Part shown: positions 44,520 through 56,854 of the stretch, piece after piece | How the letters are laid out: each line of letters opens with the position of its first letter | How positions within the stretch are numbered: the stretch's first letter is position 1 | Source: Locusta migratoria | Lineage: Eukaryota; Arthropoda; Insecta; Orthoptera; Acrididae | Reading direction: 5' to 3' | Assembly (NCBI GenBank): GCA_026315105.1 | Contig: CM048750.1 | Span: 166,622,549 to 166,686,548, forward strand | DNA length: 64,000 bases | Made by a program: the position numbers and the translations under genes | The notes under the pieces: model-generated | Told to the model about the DNA's origin: nothing | What the model saw: only the letters and a program-made list of their open reading frames with translations | The model's database searches: none

Positions 44520-45420
44520 ACTGATGATTCTGTAAAGAACCTACGAGGTCTGGTCAGATTTTTTAAAAAATCTTTTACAAACACAGAAAACAGGGGAGGA
44601 CTACACATAGGAAAACCAGATATCAATTCTGTTATAGTCTATGCCTTTTCAGTAGTGTTTCGCGAATTTAGCGTTTTCCTGCAGTAGTGTTCGGCTAATC
44701 CATATTTTTACCCTGCTATGTGGTTGTACTGTGGCTGTAAAAAGGTGAAATTTTTCGGAGAGGAAAGGGACAGGAACAATGTGCACTCAACTTCGTGATG
44801 CAGAATGAGAATGTGATCAAAGAAATAAGTATGGAAACTGACACTCCAATATCACAGATGAAATACTGTGGCGAAGCTAGAGGGACGCGCAACCGGTAGA
44901 GGGATTACGTGATACGAACTACTGGACACTATAAAACAATACGTAAAATGGAGTCAGTGGGCCAACGATCGTAAAAAAGCAACAGGAGAAAGTGAAAGAG
45001 TAAGGGGAGCAACGAGAGAGAATAGCGAGCAAACACCTAGGGCGTGAAGTGAGTGGTCTCGAAACCGTTGCACGAGGCCAGCCCGACACGTGGCCACTGA
45101 AAAACATCTGCCTTCCCTCAGACAATAGCTGCCAACAGAGCGGGTCCAGGGGAGAGTGGCTTGGCTCTCATTAACGAAATCCAATCAACAAAAGGCCGTA
45201 ATGCTTAGTTGTCGCAGAAGCCACGAAAGTCCCAAGAAAAGCATTCCAATGTTTCCTGACTTCTGGGGCCATCAGATCATCTTACTAGAAAATAAATTGT
45301 GATCGATTTTATAATACAAACTGACTACATTGCTGTGCTGTACAGACAGAAGCCCGGTGCTCTTATCTATAATAGCGTTCGTTTAATTTGCGCATCTGTT
45401 ACTTGACCATTTTCTCTAGC
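44520..45420. other. No gene recognised
   Basis: Short frames only, without domains. Confidence 0.5.
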
Positions 45421-45424
45421 GGAT

Positions 45425-45600
45425 ATTTTGGTTGGTTGGGATAGGGGGGACCAAACTACTAAGGTTACTGGTCCCCCGGTGAGGAGGGGAAGGAGTAAGG
45501 ATAAAGGATAGGAAAGGGAAATAAAGAAGAAAAACGGCATTAGCTCGGAGGGAGGGAGGGAGGGAGGGGGGGAGAGGAAATTTTGTAGCTTTTCCCACAC
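45425..45600 (-). mobile_element. Possible LINE or SINE terminal fragment
   Basis: ttggttgggataggggggac then caaactactaaggt resembles the 5990-6040 end of the I-like LINE relic (gatggttgggaccaaacagc). It is followed by G- and GA-rich low-complexity sequence. Assignment is tentative. Confidence 0.4.
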
Positions 45601-45619
45601 TACCCCTGGCACCATCTAT

Positions 45620-48250
45620 CTCGGAGACTGTATTTTGCAAATATCACTAACAATCAGAAAACGAATTTCACCTGCAGTTTAATTTATAGAAACAGCTAGC
45701 GACGGTTTCTTATTTCATTAAAAATGTCACCAAACAACTTTGTAAATTAGTTTTTGCTGATGATGTATCGCGGCTTACTACCAATCTGAGGAGGAGCGAT
45801 TACAACTCTTTTGTATAGGTCAAATGTCTCACGTCTATTTGATTGCGTGGAAAAGGGCATGGAAATGTGACTTTACTGTATGTGTTAGCTCTCCGCCCTT
45901 TTCAGTATTTCCTAAGCATTACTGTCTAAATGTATATTATTCATCACATGTCTCAAATCCATGTTGACACTAAGAAGAAAGACTTTAAATTCCTTAGCCC
46001 GGTTTTCCGCCGATGTTTATGCGGTTTCTTTACGGTTCGTACTGTGTCTCGGAAGCTACATACATGTACTATCTTGCCTTAAAGTATGTAATTTCCAAAA
46101 CAAGAACCATCACACTGATCAACGCTTTACGAATCAAAAGAAAGCTAGCAGTTTCTCATTTTACGATCATAAAATATCGAAGGAGAATAGCCGCATATGG
46201 AATACAATCGTAGCTAGCATTTTGGATTTTCTTTAAGAGAACTATCTTAAATCATCTCTACGAAACTAATTAACTTCACGACCTGGTTTGGAGTTTTAGT
46301 AACCTAGACGATTTGTACTTATATTCCAATACATTCGTCTACAGATACAGGGGATGCATTTCACAACAAACGTCCACTATGGAAAAATCCTTCGAGCCAC
46401 AAAAACCGCGCCATCTAATCGGGTGTTTTTCTTCAGAAAGGACGAAATCTTGCACTGGTTGTCAACTATGAATCTTAAGTCATGAGCTGCCAACTGTAGC
46501 AACCCACATGCGCCAAATTTAAAACCGCGAGCATTTTTATAGTTGATGACTTCTTTGTTGACAAACTGGTTACTGTCACTTGATATATTAGTTTGTCAAA
46601 ACAGACCGACGAGAGCCAATGGAACTTTGCTCAGGTTGACAATGCGTCAGTTGTGCGCACGTTTTATTCGTTTCTTTGTGCGGATGAAGAGGGGAAAAGA
46701 GCCGCCATGAAAACTTGTCGATCAACAGCCAATGGAAATCTAAAGTTCTTTAATATTTTAAGCATTCTCTTATCATGAAACCGTCCCGAGTGTGTTAGAT
46801 ACCAGTAGTGTTCAGAAATACAAAATCGCGGATCACGTAAATTCAGTTAAATGCGAACTGAGCTAAATTTTTATTACATAATCAAATGCAAAGAACAAAT
46901 TAGTTAAAGGTAAATATTGGTCAGCATAGCAAGAAAAAATTTAAGTATCTACTTTCAAGGTTTATGTATAGAATCAAACACCAGCTGCTACTACCACCAC
47001 CACCACCACCACCACCACCACCGCTACAGCAACAGCTACCGCCATTGTTTTAAGTACCACGAGTATTACTGCAGCCAAAATAGCACATACCGATTCTGAA
47101 ATCCCTCCCTCCAAAAACTAAGTCTTATTAGAACACTTACTTCCTAGGATACTATGGAATTCCTTTTAAGGATTACCTAGAAAATTTTAAAACTCGCTAC
47201 TACACAAATAATTGAGTAAACTGCATAAAAACAAAATCAGAGTGAGGCCTTTCTTTCAAGAACTCTTTCCATACACAGAGGACGTGATATTCTGCAGAGT
47301 TCACTCCTCACCAATCTAAGAGCAATCGATAATAACGTATTTTTGAGTCAGAAGAAGGCTCTTTGTTCACGAGAACCTAAGCTTTCCCTGAAGAGAAAGT
47401 ATCTTTGGTGTAAAGTAACACTTCGCAGCTCGTCTATCAGTTAGCGTCTTTGCCTCTAGGTAGAGATGTCGTAGGAAATTTTTGTTACACGTAACTGCCA
47501 CTTACGTTGTTACGCCATTTTGATCTTGTCTACCAAAGCTCCCAGCAACTTGCCATTTATGTGGTCTGACGAGATGCGTTTGCCTTGCCATACGACAGAA
47601 ATGTAGAGTTGCTGACAGCTTTGGCGAGAAAGATTAATTCAAAATGTAGTAACAGCTTAAGTGACTGTGTGTGAGAGAACAAAAAACGTATAGAGTGTAA
47701 GCATAAATGTTTCCTTACTTCATCTAAGTTGTTCTTATCCTCTTGCCCCAAAGATATTTTAAAAACTGTTTGGTTAACCCGTTGCAATTCATCCTGTATA
47801 AATGCCAAAAATATAGGAGTTGCCTCAGTTTCGTACGTTGCGATAAAATTAATTACGTCCTAATTTCCATACCTCTGTATTTCTTAGTGGACCCAGTATT
47901 TTTCTAATTATTAATCTTTCTACGACATACTTGGAGTAATTTGTTACTTAGTACTAAACATTCACTTGCACGAAGACATTCTGGTTTTACTGCCGTGTTT
48001 ACAAATTATTAGACGTACATTTTACTTCGTTTTTGGTTGTCTGGTTACACTGTACCGTGTATCTAATAAAACTCGACTCTAGCTTCTGTAATTCAGGCTA
48101 TCGTATTACTTTTCAGAAATATATCAATAACTATTGACTGACTTCGTTTAGATGTTACAAAAAACCGCATGTGTAGAAACGATGTCATAGGAAGAAATAT
48201 GTGAAACAATGTTTCCGATTCTATGGTGATGTGAGTTTACATGGCTATTT
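45620..48250. other. No gene; (CCA)n at 46991-47022
   Basis: AT-rich sequence with short frames. The 61-codon frame at 46593 and the 83-codon frame at 47557 have no domain. The CCA tract produces a His-run frame that is not a gene. Confidence 0.5.
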
Positions 48251-48266
48251 GCTGTAGTACAATGCT

Positions 48267-48420
48267 ACCGCACCTCGCTGCGGAGTACACGCCTGCTCCC
48301 AAGTGGAGGTTAGCGTGCTCCTTTGGCCATGATTGTGTTCGTTATTCTCCTTAAAGTTACTTTGTAAGTTTAGGGAGTGATGACCACTGCAGTTTGGCCC
48401 TATAGCTTTACAAACATTTC
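48267..48420 (+). mobile_element. SINE with type 2-like tail and 11 bp TSD
   Basis: AGTACAATGCT flanks at 48256-48266 and 48421-48431, exact. The head is diverged (accgcacctcgctgcggagt, then aagtggaggtt). The tail matches type 2 (tttgtaagtttagggagtga, cagtttggccc, tttacaaacattt). Confidence 0.85.
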
Positions 48421-48431
48421 AGTACAATGCT

Positions 48432-49130
48432 TGGTTTGGTAGCTGCAGCAGCAGCATTAGTAGACGGGTTGAAGATTGTAGATGGATGTATGGATGATAC
48501 TGTAAATCCTGGTTTTTGTCGCCAAATTATTCGGCGTCATCCGTTGTAACACTTCGTTCAACAGACGGTGGCATTCATTTGGTTCTATGTACTTGCGGTA
48601 TGGAAACTGCTGGTATCCTCATAGAGTAGACGATTGTTTGCTCTCAACGTGCGCAGCATACAACTACTGAATTAAAAGTTCAATTTAAGCCAGTGGTGCT
48701 GCGGAACAGGCTCCACATGATACAATAGGGAGCGTGAGTGCGTGACATGCCAGGCCACTTCCCTCTTATTCTTTTTCATTTATATGGCTCCGTTGCGTGT
48801 CGTTGGTGACTCCCCACTCCCCCCTCCCCCTCGTGAATGTTCCTATACTTTTCTGTCAATGTCAACGTGCATTCTTCCTCCGTCAGGCAGCTTGTGATTT
48901 TGAAAAGATGGCTACCGTAAGATTGTACTTTTCGAAGTGCGTCTTGGTAGTTCACTCTTACACAAAGTCACCATATAAATTTATGCGTAATCGTAATCGT
49001 TTTTAGATGTGATTGAGTCATGACGTTGAATAATTTTTAAACAGATTCTTCAACTTCTGGACGCTTTATGACAACAAGTCTGGACATTTTTTGCTTATGA
49101 AGGTGAAGATCCGCTTTATCACAAAATTAC
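48432..49130. other. No gene recognised
   Basis: Nothing supportable was seen here. Confidence 0.5.
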
Positions 49131-49144
49131 GTTTGATTTCAGGG

Positions 49145-49347
49145 GCCGGCCGCGGTGGCCGAGGAGACTGAGGCGCTCCAGTCACGGTCTGCACGGCCAC
49201 TACGGTCGGGGGTTCGAATCCCCCCTCGGGCATGGATATTTGTGCCGTCCTTAGGATAAGGTAGTAGATAAGTAGTTTGTAAGTTTAGGGACTGATGACC
49301 CCCGTAGTTTAGTCCCATAAACTTAACAAACATTTGAACATTTGATT
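49145..49347 (+). mobile_element. SINE type 1, full length with 13 bp TSD
   Basis: TTTGATTTCAGGG is exact at 49132-49144 and 49348-49360. The head, B-box and tail (acaaacatttgaacattt) are intact. This is one of the best references for the family in the window. Confidence 0.95.
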
Positions 49348-49364
49348 TTTGATTTCAGGGTACT

Positions 49365-50730
49365 TTGTTGAAAGTTGTTTCAGAGAATCTTACATTGAAA
49401 TGTCATTTTGGGCTTATTTCAAAGTATCAATCAATACCTATTGCAGGCAGAGGCTTGTGGATTATTGGGAAAGTTTGTTCTTTAAAAGCCCTCGCTGAAA
49501 TGTGGCAAATAATATTTGTGGGCAGAAGTTTCGTTACGATTGAATCGAATGTGCTTAGGGTGTCTCAGAGTTGCCCAATCTGTATGTTGTGTGGGTCTAG
49601 TTTGACTAGACTTAGTTCTTTGCATAAAATTCCTGCTTCCATTTACTTATTTCTAAATTTCACAATTTGAATATATAGAATTATCTTTTTCGGCGTGTCG
49701 AATGTTGGAAGCCACAGCTTCAAATGATATTACAGGTAGTTTAAAATTGTTGGATAACAAACAAAATCTATTACTCCTTGCTAATGAAAAGAGCGATCTG
49801 TCACAGTAAACAATCATTAGCCTTCCTCAAACTGCTAGCAACTGACTAAAAACTACCAACCTACAGCAGACAGCTTCTTTCATTATTATACTATGTTGTC
49901 ATTGTTAGTCAATTATCTTCCTTATTCGGTGGAGGAAAAGAGAATAAGAGAACCCATCAATGATTAAGTTTTCATCACAAGCAAATCATATTCATGATAC
50001 GCTGATTGATCCGGAATAATGGTATTAAGGGAAGAACACACAAAAACTACAATAATTGATAATGTCGTATGAATTTTGATTAATATACATATCAAGTTAA
50101 TAGTTTCGAATCGTAGAATACAAATTTTACTTCGTTTTTCTCAATACATCTCCCAAATTAAACTGTATAGCACTAGTTAAAGCTCGTCTTCGTCTTTGAT
50201 ACTCATGATCTCAATATCAATGGGTGTTTGCTAGGTTCTTCTCCATAATTCTTCATTGGAGATGACTTGCAGCCACGAAATTAAAGATTCTTCAAACTTC
50301 TTTTCACAAATGTTTGAAGTCGATTAATCAGCTGTCAGTTTTCCGTGATTGACACACAGATCAGTACTTACTTGACATTTGTAAACATGGGCCTTAATTC
50401 GAGAAAGAAATGTTTGAAAATTTACGTTATAAGCACAGCACTAGTGTACTGAATTACTGACAATCGGAAAACCGGAAAAGAGAAAGTAAGCGTTTTTAGA
50501 TTTGGTGCTACAGAAGAATATTGAAAATTGGGGATGGGGTGGGGGACTGATTAAGATGTAACGAATGAGGATGTTCTCCACAGAATCTGAAGTGAACGCA
50601 ATATGTGGAAAACACCGACAAGAAGAAGGGACCGGATGACAGGATATGTATTAAGAGAAGCAATAATAACCACTAAGATATGTGATTTTTCAGTTTCTCC
50701 CGGCGTATTTGATAATCAAAATATCCACGG
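49365..50730. other. No gene recognised
   Basis: A 101-codon frame at 49365-49670 starts beside the SINE duplication and has no recognisable domain. The remainder is AT-rich. Confidence 0.5.
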
Positions 50731-50734
50731 GTGT

Positions 50735-51540
50735 ACTGCCGGTCTATAGTGTCCAACGGGCGCAATATTTCGGCGATCATACACGTCGCCATCATCAGGT
50801 GAACTGACGCACTGAGCTCCTGGAAACGCACCGGCACGGAGATCCGCACGCTACGGCTGCTCGAAGGGAACTGAGTTCTAGCCCGGTAGCGGGCGATTTA
50901 AATACCCTCGGCCCGCAGAGCGACCCCTCCGCGGTCCGTGCCCCGCGCCCCGCGCCGCGGCCGCGCAGTGGAACCGATTACGCCGCCGTCTGAGATGACG
51001 TCGGTGTGAGGGCTCTGTCCGCCGTGGTCGTCACTTCGTGACGTTTGCTAGATTTACTCTTAATTCACCCAATCGCTAGTTCCCAAGCTTTGCTAAGATT
51101 ATAGCCACAGTCACGGTTTATGAGGTCGTCATTTGTGCGAATTTCAATGGCCCCTCTAACGACGCAGTCCCAGTATCTCGACGTCTGTACCAGAATCCTA
51201 GTGCGTTTATACTCCATCGCATTATTCTCCGACAAACAATGTTCAGCGACCGCCGACTTGCTCGGATACATCAATCGTGTGTGCCTCTGGTGTTCAACGC
51301 ATCGATCCTCGACGGTACGCATCGTCTGTCCAATATATGACTTTCCACACTGACACGGAATCTGGTACACGTCGGCGTTCCTCAAACCGCGATCATCTTC
51401 GGCGCTCCCCAACAGTGCACGAATTTTATTCGGCGGACAAAGAACAGTTTCAACCTGGTGTTTTTCAAAATGCGGGCGACCTTCCCCGAGAGTGCGCCGG
51501 TATATGAAACGAACGCAGTGCCTACATGCTCCCTCGTGTT
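50735..51540 (-). mobile_element. Penelope-like element 3' part with GIY-YIG nuclease
   Basis: Minus strand: RT C-terminal block HVGTAFVSYTGALSGKVARI near 51520, a frameshift near 51430, then PPNKIRALLGSAEDDRGLR and the nuclease ADVYQIPCQCGKSYIGQ, VEDRCVEHQRHTR, AIEIRTNDDLINRDCGYN, ending near 51065. The C-x-C-G and H residues expected of this nuclease are present, unlike in the copy at 31 kb. The GC-rich 3' UTR (50820-51050) leads to a hammerhead-like motif with intact core at 50768-50798. The RT palm is missing (5' truncation). Confidence 0.92.
50768..50798 (-). ncRNA. Hammerhead-like motif in PLE 3' region, intact core
   Basis: Minus strand: CTGATGA (50792-50798), T, GGCGA-loop-TCGCC as a perfect 5 bp stem II, then GAAA (50768-50771) and TATTGCG. 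Both conserved boxes are present. Stem III is not clear from inspection. Confidence 0.65.
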
Positions 51541-51544
51541 TTCA

Positions 51545-52295
51545 TCCGTTCTGTGTTCAGACACAGAGAAAGTTCTTAAGAATATGAAAAACAGCAACAG
51601 CATTTCTCTTCTAGTATCCTTTTTGATGCTCTTTATTTTATTGAAATTTTTGTTACACATTTTAATTACGATATTCCATCTATAACATCGCCATTCATTT
51701 CCACAAATTAGGTTGCTTGGTGCTTCATATATACCAGTGTTTGTTTTAAGTTTACTGTTCGATTATCAGTCGCCTGGTTGACACCTAGACAGAGCCATGA
51801 AATCTATTTGCTATTCCATAAATTGTTATTTTATTGCATCTAAGAATATCAGATATTCGATAGTTCACTCAGTAACTGAGGTTTCGAATTATGCGTATCT
51901 CCTCCCATCTTCCAGTCCTATGATTAATGGAAATTCATGGACTGTTGGCGAAAATGTGCATAAAGAGACTTAATTCTTTTAACTAGTTTGATGAATAGAA
52001 GTTAAATTCAAACTTTGATGTATATTTTCGTGCAATGATCACGTGGACAGATGCTAACGGTCCAAGTGCATAATAATATTGTACTCGAGGACTATTTATT
52101 TAAAGTATAGACGTTTGGTGTAAGATTGCACAGTTGTTGAAGTCTAAAAAAGTCCTGGTGAAGGGACGAAGGTTTAAATCATGTCAGAATGGACTGGTAG
52201 TGTATACTACTCAATGATGCGAATGATTTGAGCCTACAACTATCAACAGATGAAGTTGCGAACGGACCCAAACTAAGCTGAAATAATTTCAGTCA
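51545..52295. other. No gene recognised
   Basis: Nothing supportable was seen here. Confidence 0.5.
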
Positions 52296-52301
52296 CAGAC
52301 C

Positions 52302-52335
52302 CTGATGAAGGCAACAGCGGCAGAAACGTCGGTAG
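52302..52335 (+). ncRNA. Solo hammerhead-like motif
   Basis: CTGATGA at 52302-52308, then AGGCAACAGCGGCA, then GAAAC (52323-52327) and GTCGGTA. The core boxes are intact, but stem II is short. The following aaaatgac / gaattttattg sequence resembles PLE terminal regions as I remember them. Confidence 0.55.
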
Positions 52336-52389
52336 AGTTTATAAAATGACGACGCGGTCTCATACCCGGAAGAATTTTATTGATAGTGA

Positions 52390-55350
52390 AATAATAATAA
52401 ATAAATAATAATAATAAATTTCGTTTACCCAAACGACTGGGGGGGGGGGGTGGAGGACAGCGACTGAGATTAAAAAATATTCTTATTACTGATTAACTTG
52501 TGGAGGGTTAAGCAAATAATTACAAATACTGTAGACCCACTTGTTGAGGAAATGCTTGAGAGGTAGCAGTAGCAAACTAATTTATCATATGAAAGTATGC
52601 TACGGCAAAAGCAAGACAGATCTGCAGACTGAATCGGTAGAACAGTCAATCTTATTACATCAAGATATTTTGGACAGGTAACGTTTTACAGTGGATGTTA
52701 AGTATTTCCAATGAGGACCTGCCTGTTAAATGGATTCTCAACAATACATTTAAGCAATGATTACAGGTTTTCTACTATCTCTCCACACTTGACATTAAAA
52801 AAAATTCCAATTACTGGCCTCCTAGCGTAGGAAGCTACTATTAAAGACGGCCACGAAATAAATTACACGCATAGCTTTTTGGATTTGCAGACAAGAATTT
52901 TTACATCAGAAATCACACTTTCAAAAATATTAAAAGGATTGTTACAAAAAATTTTTAATTTTAAAGAACTCTAAATACCGTTAGAATCACACAAAACATG
53001 AAAAAATTACCTCCAAATGCTTTCGACAGCATTTGTTTCTAGACACTAACCTCAAAATAAGTAAGGGTGTTCTTAAAATTCGTGTTCGGGGCGCTGCACA
53101 TTATGCTACTGAAACCTGGGAGTTCTGACAGCTAGAAAAAGAAAACAAACAAGCATGAGCAATGACTCAACTGAATAATGCAAAAAAATTCAATGATCAA
53201 AAACATGCATGAACTAACGAAATTTTTGGATGGCCAAAGATTCTACTATCAATAAATTGTCAAATTATTAAATAGTTTAAGAAAGGGGGAAGAACAATTG
53301 AAAACAGTAGGTTCCAATGAATGAAAAAGATTTAGAAACTGAAAGAAACAAGGTGGTGAAGGAAAAAGAAGAAAGCAGTACAATGTATAACCGAGAAAGA
53401 TGAGGATTAAGTGTTATAGGTACTTAGAGGGACAAGAGATGGTTGACAAAGTAATGTCTTGAGCAGCAAAAATCCCAAATTTTGCTGTTAGAAGTAACAT
53501 TTAGCGGAGTTTGGAATACAAACTCTAATTCTGGGAACAACAACGAAAGTACAAGTACTTCCAGAAGAAAACAGAGATATGGACAGAAGAAAGAACAAAA
53601 TGAAGTATGTGCAAAACTGAAAAAGGAAAAGAATTTAATTTCATACATCTGCTCTTGAACGTGGTCCTGTTTTGATAAATTAGAATGATTGTACTAATAA
53701 TATTACCGTCTTTGACTTCCCAACTTGTTTTTGCTGTACTTTCACAAATCCGCGATTAAAAAGTGAGTTACTGACACGCTTTTTTCTTACACATACGAGT
53801 AAAAACAGCCATATTTTTTAAAATTGTTTTCTATCAAGGAAAACCTATCAAATATATTAGACTGACGACTTACTGTCGTATTTAGGCACGGTAAATTACA
53901 CAGTAGAACATTTTTCGGCTCTTGTTTCCTTGGGCCTTCACGTGTATTGTGATGGAAATATATGGAGCTATATTTAACGTATTATACAGTGTCTTCCGCC
54001 GAAACGCAAAGTAACAGCTGGAACAAAAATAGTGTGGGAACACTATTGCATGCAAATTTTCTGGTCGTAAAGACAGCTCTAGGAAGATTCTGTAGACAAA
54101 TGCGATGATTTAAAACAGAATGAAAAAGAAAATTGCGTAAGATACTTATCAGCAGAGTAAGTATCATATAGGAACTTACAATACTTTCTCACGAATTAGT
54201 TTATCACATGACGTTTGGTGTAATAAACTTATACTAGTGTTTCATACGAAGGTGGGTGATTAAGGGTGCTGAGCAGAATCGTAAACCTGGATACTTCAAG
54301 TCAGAGTCAAGAGGAATTAAAAAGGTAATCAAAAACTAAACAGACGCTAATATCATCCGAAATATAATTAAAATGTAGAAGCCTGCTTTCAATTCTGCCA
54401 AAAGAAGACATAGTAGCTAAATGACTATCTTTTTTCTACAGTGACAGTTTCTATAGTACATACAACAGTGTTGTGTTCACTGACAAGTTCTTATCACTTA
54501 AATCTGAAAATTACAAATATTTTAAAGAAATCCTAATTAACTTCAGTCTGTAAGTACTGAACTATTTGTAATGTTTCTCAATGCATACAAGTGCCGATCA
54601 AAATAATTCTGCAGAAGTGAGACGTTCGCAGCGTCTTTGAACAAGGCGTACAGAAGGACACACTTTCTAAAGATGCGGTAGATGGGAACTTCACGAGTTC
54701 CATTACTTTCACAACAGACAAGTGCAAACTTATCTGTCATGAGGGAAAGTTGACAAGATACCATTTACCATTCAGTAACGATTCTACTGACATACTTAGA
54801 CATGAAGTACTTCCGCCGAAACACGTAAATAAAACTGTTTAAAAATTTCGAAGTGTAATTTCTCGTTGTGCCTTCCCTTTTTACTTAAATATTCATAGGC
54901 TTAAAAGAACTCCCAAAATCCTTATAATTCTAATTTCAAACGAACGAGGATCAACTTCTGCATTTATTAACTTCAAGATGTCAAATGTTAGAAAATGTTG
55001 TCAAGACTCTTGATAGCACACCTTTGGAAACAGTTGACAAAAATGCGGACAATGTACAGAGGCAGATATAAATCAGAGTTCTGATTAGAAGAACAGCGAT
55101 GCGGAGGCACACGATCCAAACGACAGCTAGATTGTTAGTTATAGACTGCTGATGACGTCCGGCGCAGTTCCAAGGTGAATCGTTAATTCCGCTGCATTCT
55201 GTGACGCACCAATACGCCCGCAGAGACTGTACCTGACACGTGCCGACGACATACATATACATGAACCTACTTCCCTGTCCACTGCATCCAATACGTAGGT
55301 ACTTAGGTACTTAAATGTTTCTCATCAAAAGTGTCTGTTCTGAACAGTTA
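52390..55350. other. No gene recognised; G-run near 52441
   Basis: Long AT-rich sequence. A HYATETWEF peptide near 53095-53120 (plus strand) could be the Y-G-x-E-T-W block of a YADD-type LINE, but nothing around it confirms this. Frames of 60-93 codons have no domains. Confidence 0.5.
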
Positions 55351-55474
55351 GTACGTGGATGCTGCTTTACAGAAAATGTCTACGTTTCCCCCGCGCGGAA
55401 TGGCTGCATGGTTTAAAGAGCCATGCAACCGACTGGGCGGCAGCCGTTCCCGACGGAGTTTCGAGTCCTTCCAC

Positions 55475-55476
<2 letters not shown>

Positions 55477-55525
<49 letters not shown>
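55477..55525. repeat. (ATC)n tract, 3' tail of the adjacent LINE
   Basis: A perfect tract next to the 3' end of a minus-strand LINE, where it reads (GAT)n. It is the likely microsatellite tail of that element. Ser- and His-run frames across it are artefacts. Confidence 0.85.
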
Positions 55526-56660
55526 GAGAGAGATTATGCCTTTCAGCGTTCAGTCTGGAGCACAGTACCGCTAATAGAATTCCTCCATGATCCCCTATTC
55601 AATGCTAACATTGATGCCTCGTCTGATGTTATGGCTTTTACTTCAAAATCATTCTTCACTGAATCTAAGTACTTTCTTCTTGGTCTACCTCGACTCCTCT
55701 TACCCTCCGCTGCCGAGCTCATGAGTCTCTTAGGTAACCTTGCTTCTCCCATGCGTGTAATATGACCCCACCATCTCAATCTGTTCGCTCTAACTGCTTC
55801 ATCTATGGTGTTCATTCCCAGTTTTTCTTTGATTTCCTCATTATGGACACCCTCCTGCCATTATTCCCATCTATTAGTACCTGCAATCATTCTTGCTACT
55901 TTCATATCTGTAACCTCTACCTTGTGAATCAGGTAACCTGTATCCGCCCAACTTTCACTCCCATACAACAAAGTTGGTCGAAAAAGAGCGGTGCACCGCT
56001 AACTTAGTCTTGGTACTTCCTTTCTTCTTGCAGAAGAGAGTAGATCTTATCTGAGCACTCACTGGATTAGCTTTGCTACACCTCGATTCCAGTTCTTTCA
56101 CTATGTTGCCATTCTGTGAGAAAATACATTCCAGGTACTTGAAACTGTCTACCTGTTTTTTGTTCCTCCCATTTGGCACACAATCTGTTTAAATCTCTTT
56201 TCCACAGACATTACTTTTGTTTTGGAGATGCTGATCTTCATATCATAATCCTTGCACCCCTGATCGAGCTCTGAAATATTAGTTTGCAACGTTTCAATCG
56301 AATCGGCCATTACAACTAAGTCATCCGCATATGCGAGACTGCTTATTTTGTTTTCAACTATTTTAATCCCGCCCCGCCAGTCTACCGTTTTTAACATATG
56401 ATCCATGATTAGTACGAACAACAGTGGTGACAGGTTACAGCCTTGTCTTACCCCTGAAACTACCCTGAACCATGAGCTTAATTTGCCATCTAACTGCTGT
56501 CTGACAGTCTACGCAAAGCCCTTTAATTGCCTGCAGAAGTTTGCCTCCTATACCATAATCTTGTAGAACTGACAGTAGCTCCCTCCTAGGAACACGGTCA
56601 TAAGCCTTTTCTAGACCTATGAAACAGATACAATTCCCTATTCAACTCATAGCATTTTCC
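55526..56660 (-). mobile_element. YADD-type LINE (RTE-like), 5'-truncated
   Basis: In minus-strand order: an AYDRVPRRELLSVLQD block near 56600, GVRQGCNLSPLLFVLIMDHM near 56445-56390, LAYADDLVVMADSIETL with the catalytic YADD near 56330, KISISKTKVM, FKYLECIFSQNG, and the C-terminal NRLRWWGHITRMGEARLPKR with SRGRPRRKYLDSV, ending near 55543. Three frames are used, so it carries at least two frameshifts. The element ends in (GAT)n. The clade is inferred from the YADD and R-W-x-G-H motifs. Confidence 0.85.
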
Positions 56661-56683
56661 CATTACCTCCCATGAAAAAAAAG

Positions 56684-56775
56684 CTATTGACCCTTAATAA
56701 TGAGAAGTGTCATGTCATTCATATGACTACTAAAAGAAATCCATTAAACTTCATTTACACGATAAATCAAAGTTA
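56684..56775 (+). mobile_element. LINE family B sliver
   Basis: LTLNNEKCHVIHMTTKRNPL and NFIYTINQS, about 90 bp, match the block at 22477-22565. It is cut on both sides. Confidence 0.85.
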
Positions 56776-56850
56776 GTGAGTGTGTGTGTGTGTGTGGGGG
56801 GGGGGATCAGTGTATGGTCAAATAGGTTTGCAAACATTTGAACATCTTAT
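56776..56850 (+). mobile_element. SINE type 2 tail with (GT)n and G-run
   Basis: A GT tract and G-run (56781-56806) are followed by atcagtgtatggtcaaatag and gcaaacatttgaacat, the type 2 tail. The tRNA-like head is absent. Confidence 0.6.
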
Positions 56851-56854
56851 GTTG

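Noticed and set aside
46593..46778. A possible small host exon (61 codons)
   Set aside because: No domain, no convincing splice context and no neighbouring exon were visible.
53070..53150. A YADD-type LINE fragment (HYATETWEF)
   Set aside because: One short peptide match without other RT motifs is too little to call.
53985..54835. Two further hammerhead candidates with cttccgccgaaac (near 53993 and 54803)
   Set aside because: Only the GAAAC side is present. No CTGATGA box or stem II could be found upstream of either.
55355..55765. A 136-codon frame with a Ser run
   Set aside because: It crosses the (ATC)n tail and then runs antisense to the LINE. The Ser run comes from the microsatellite.
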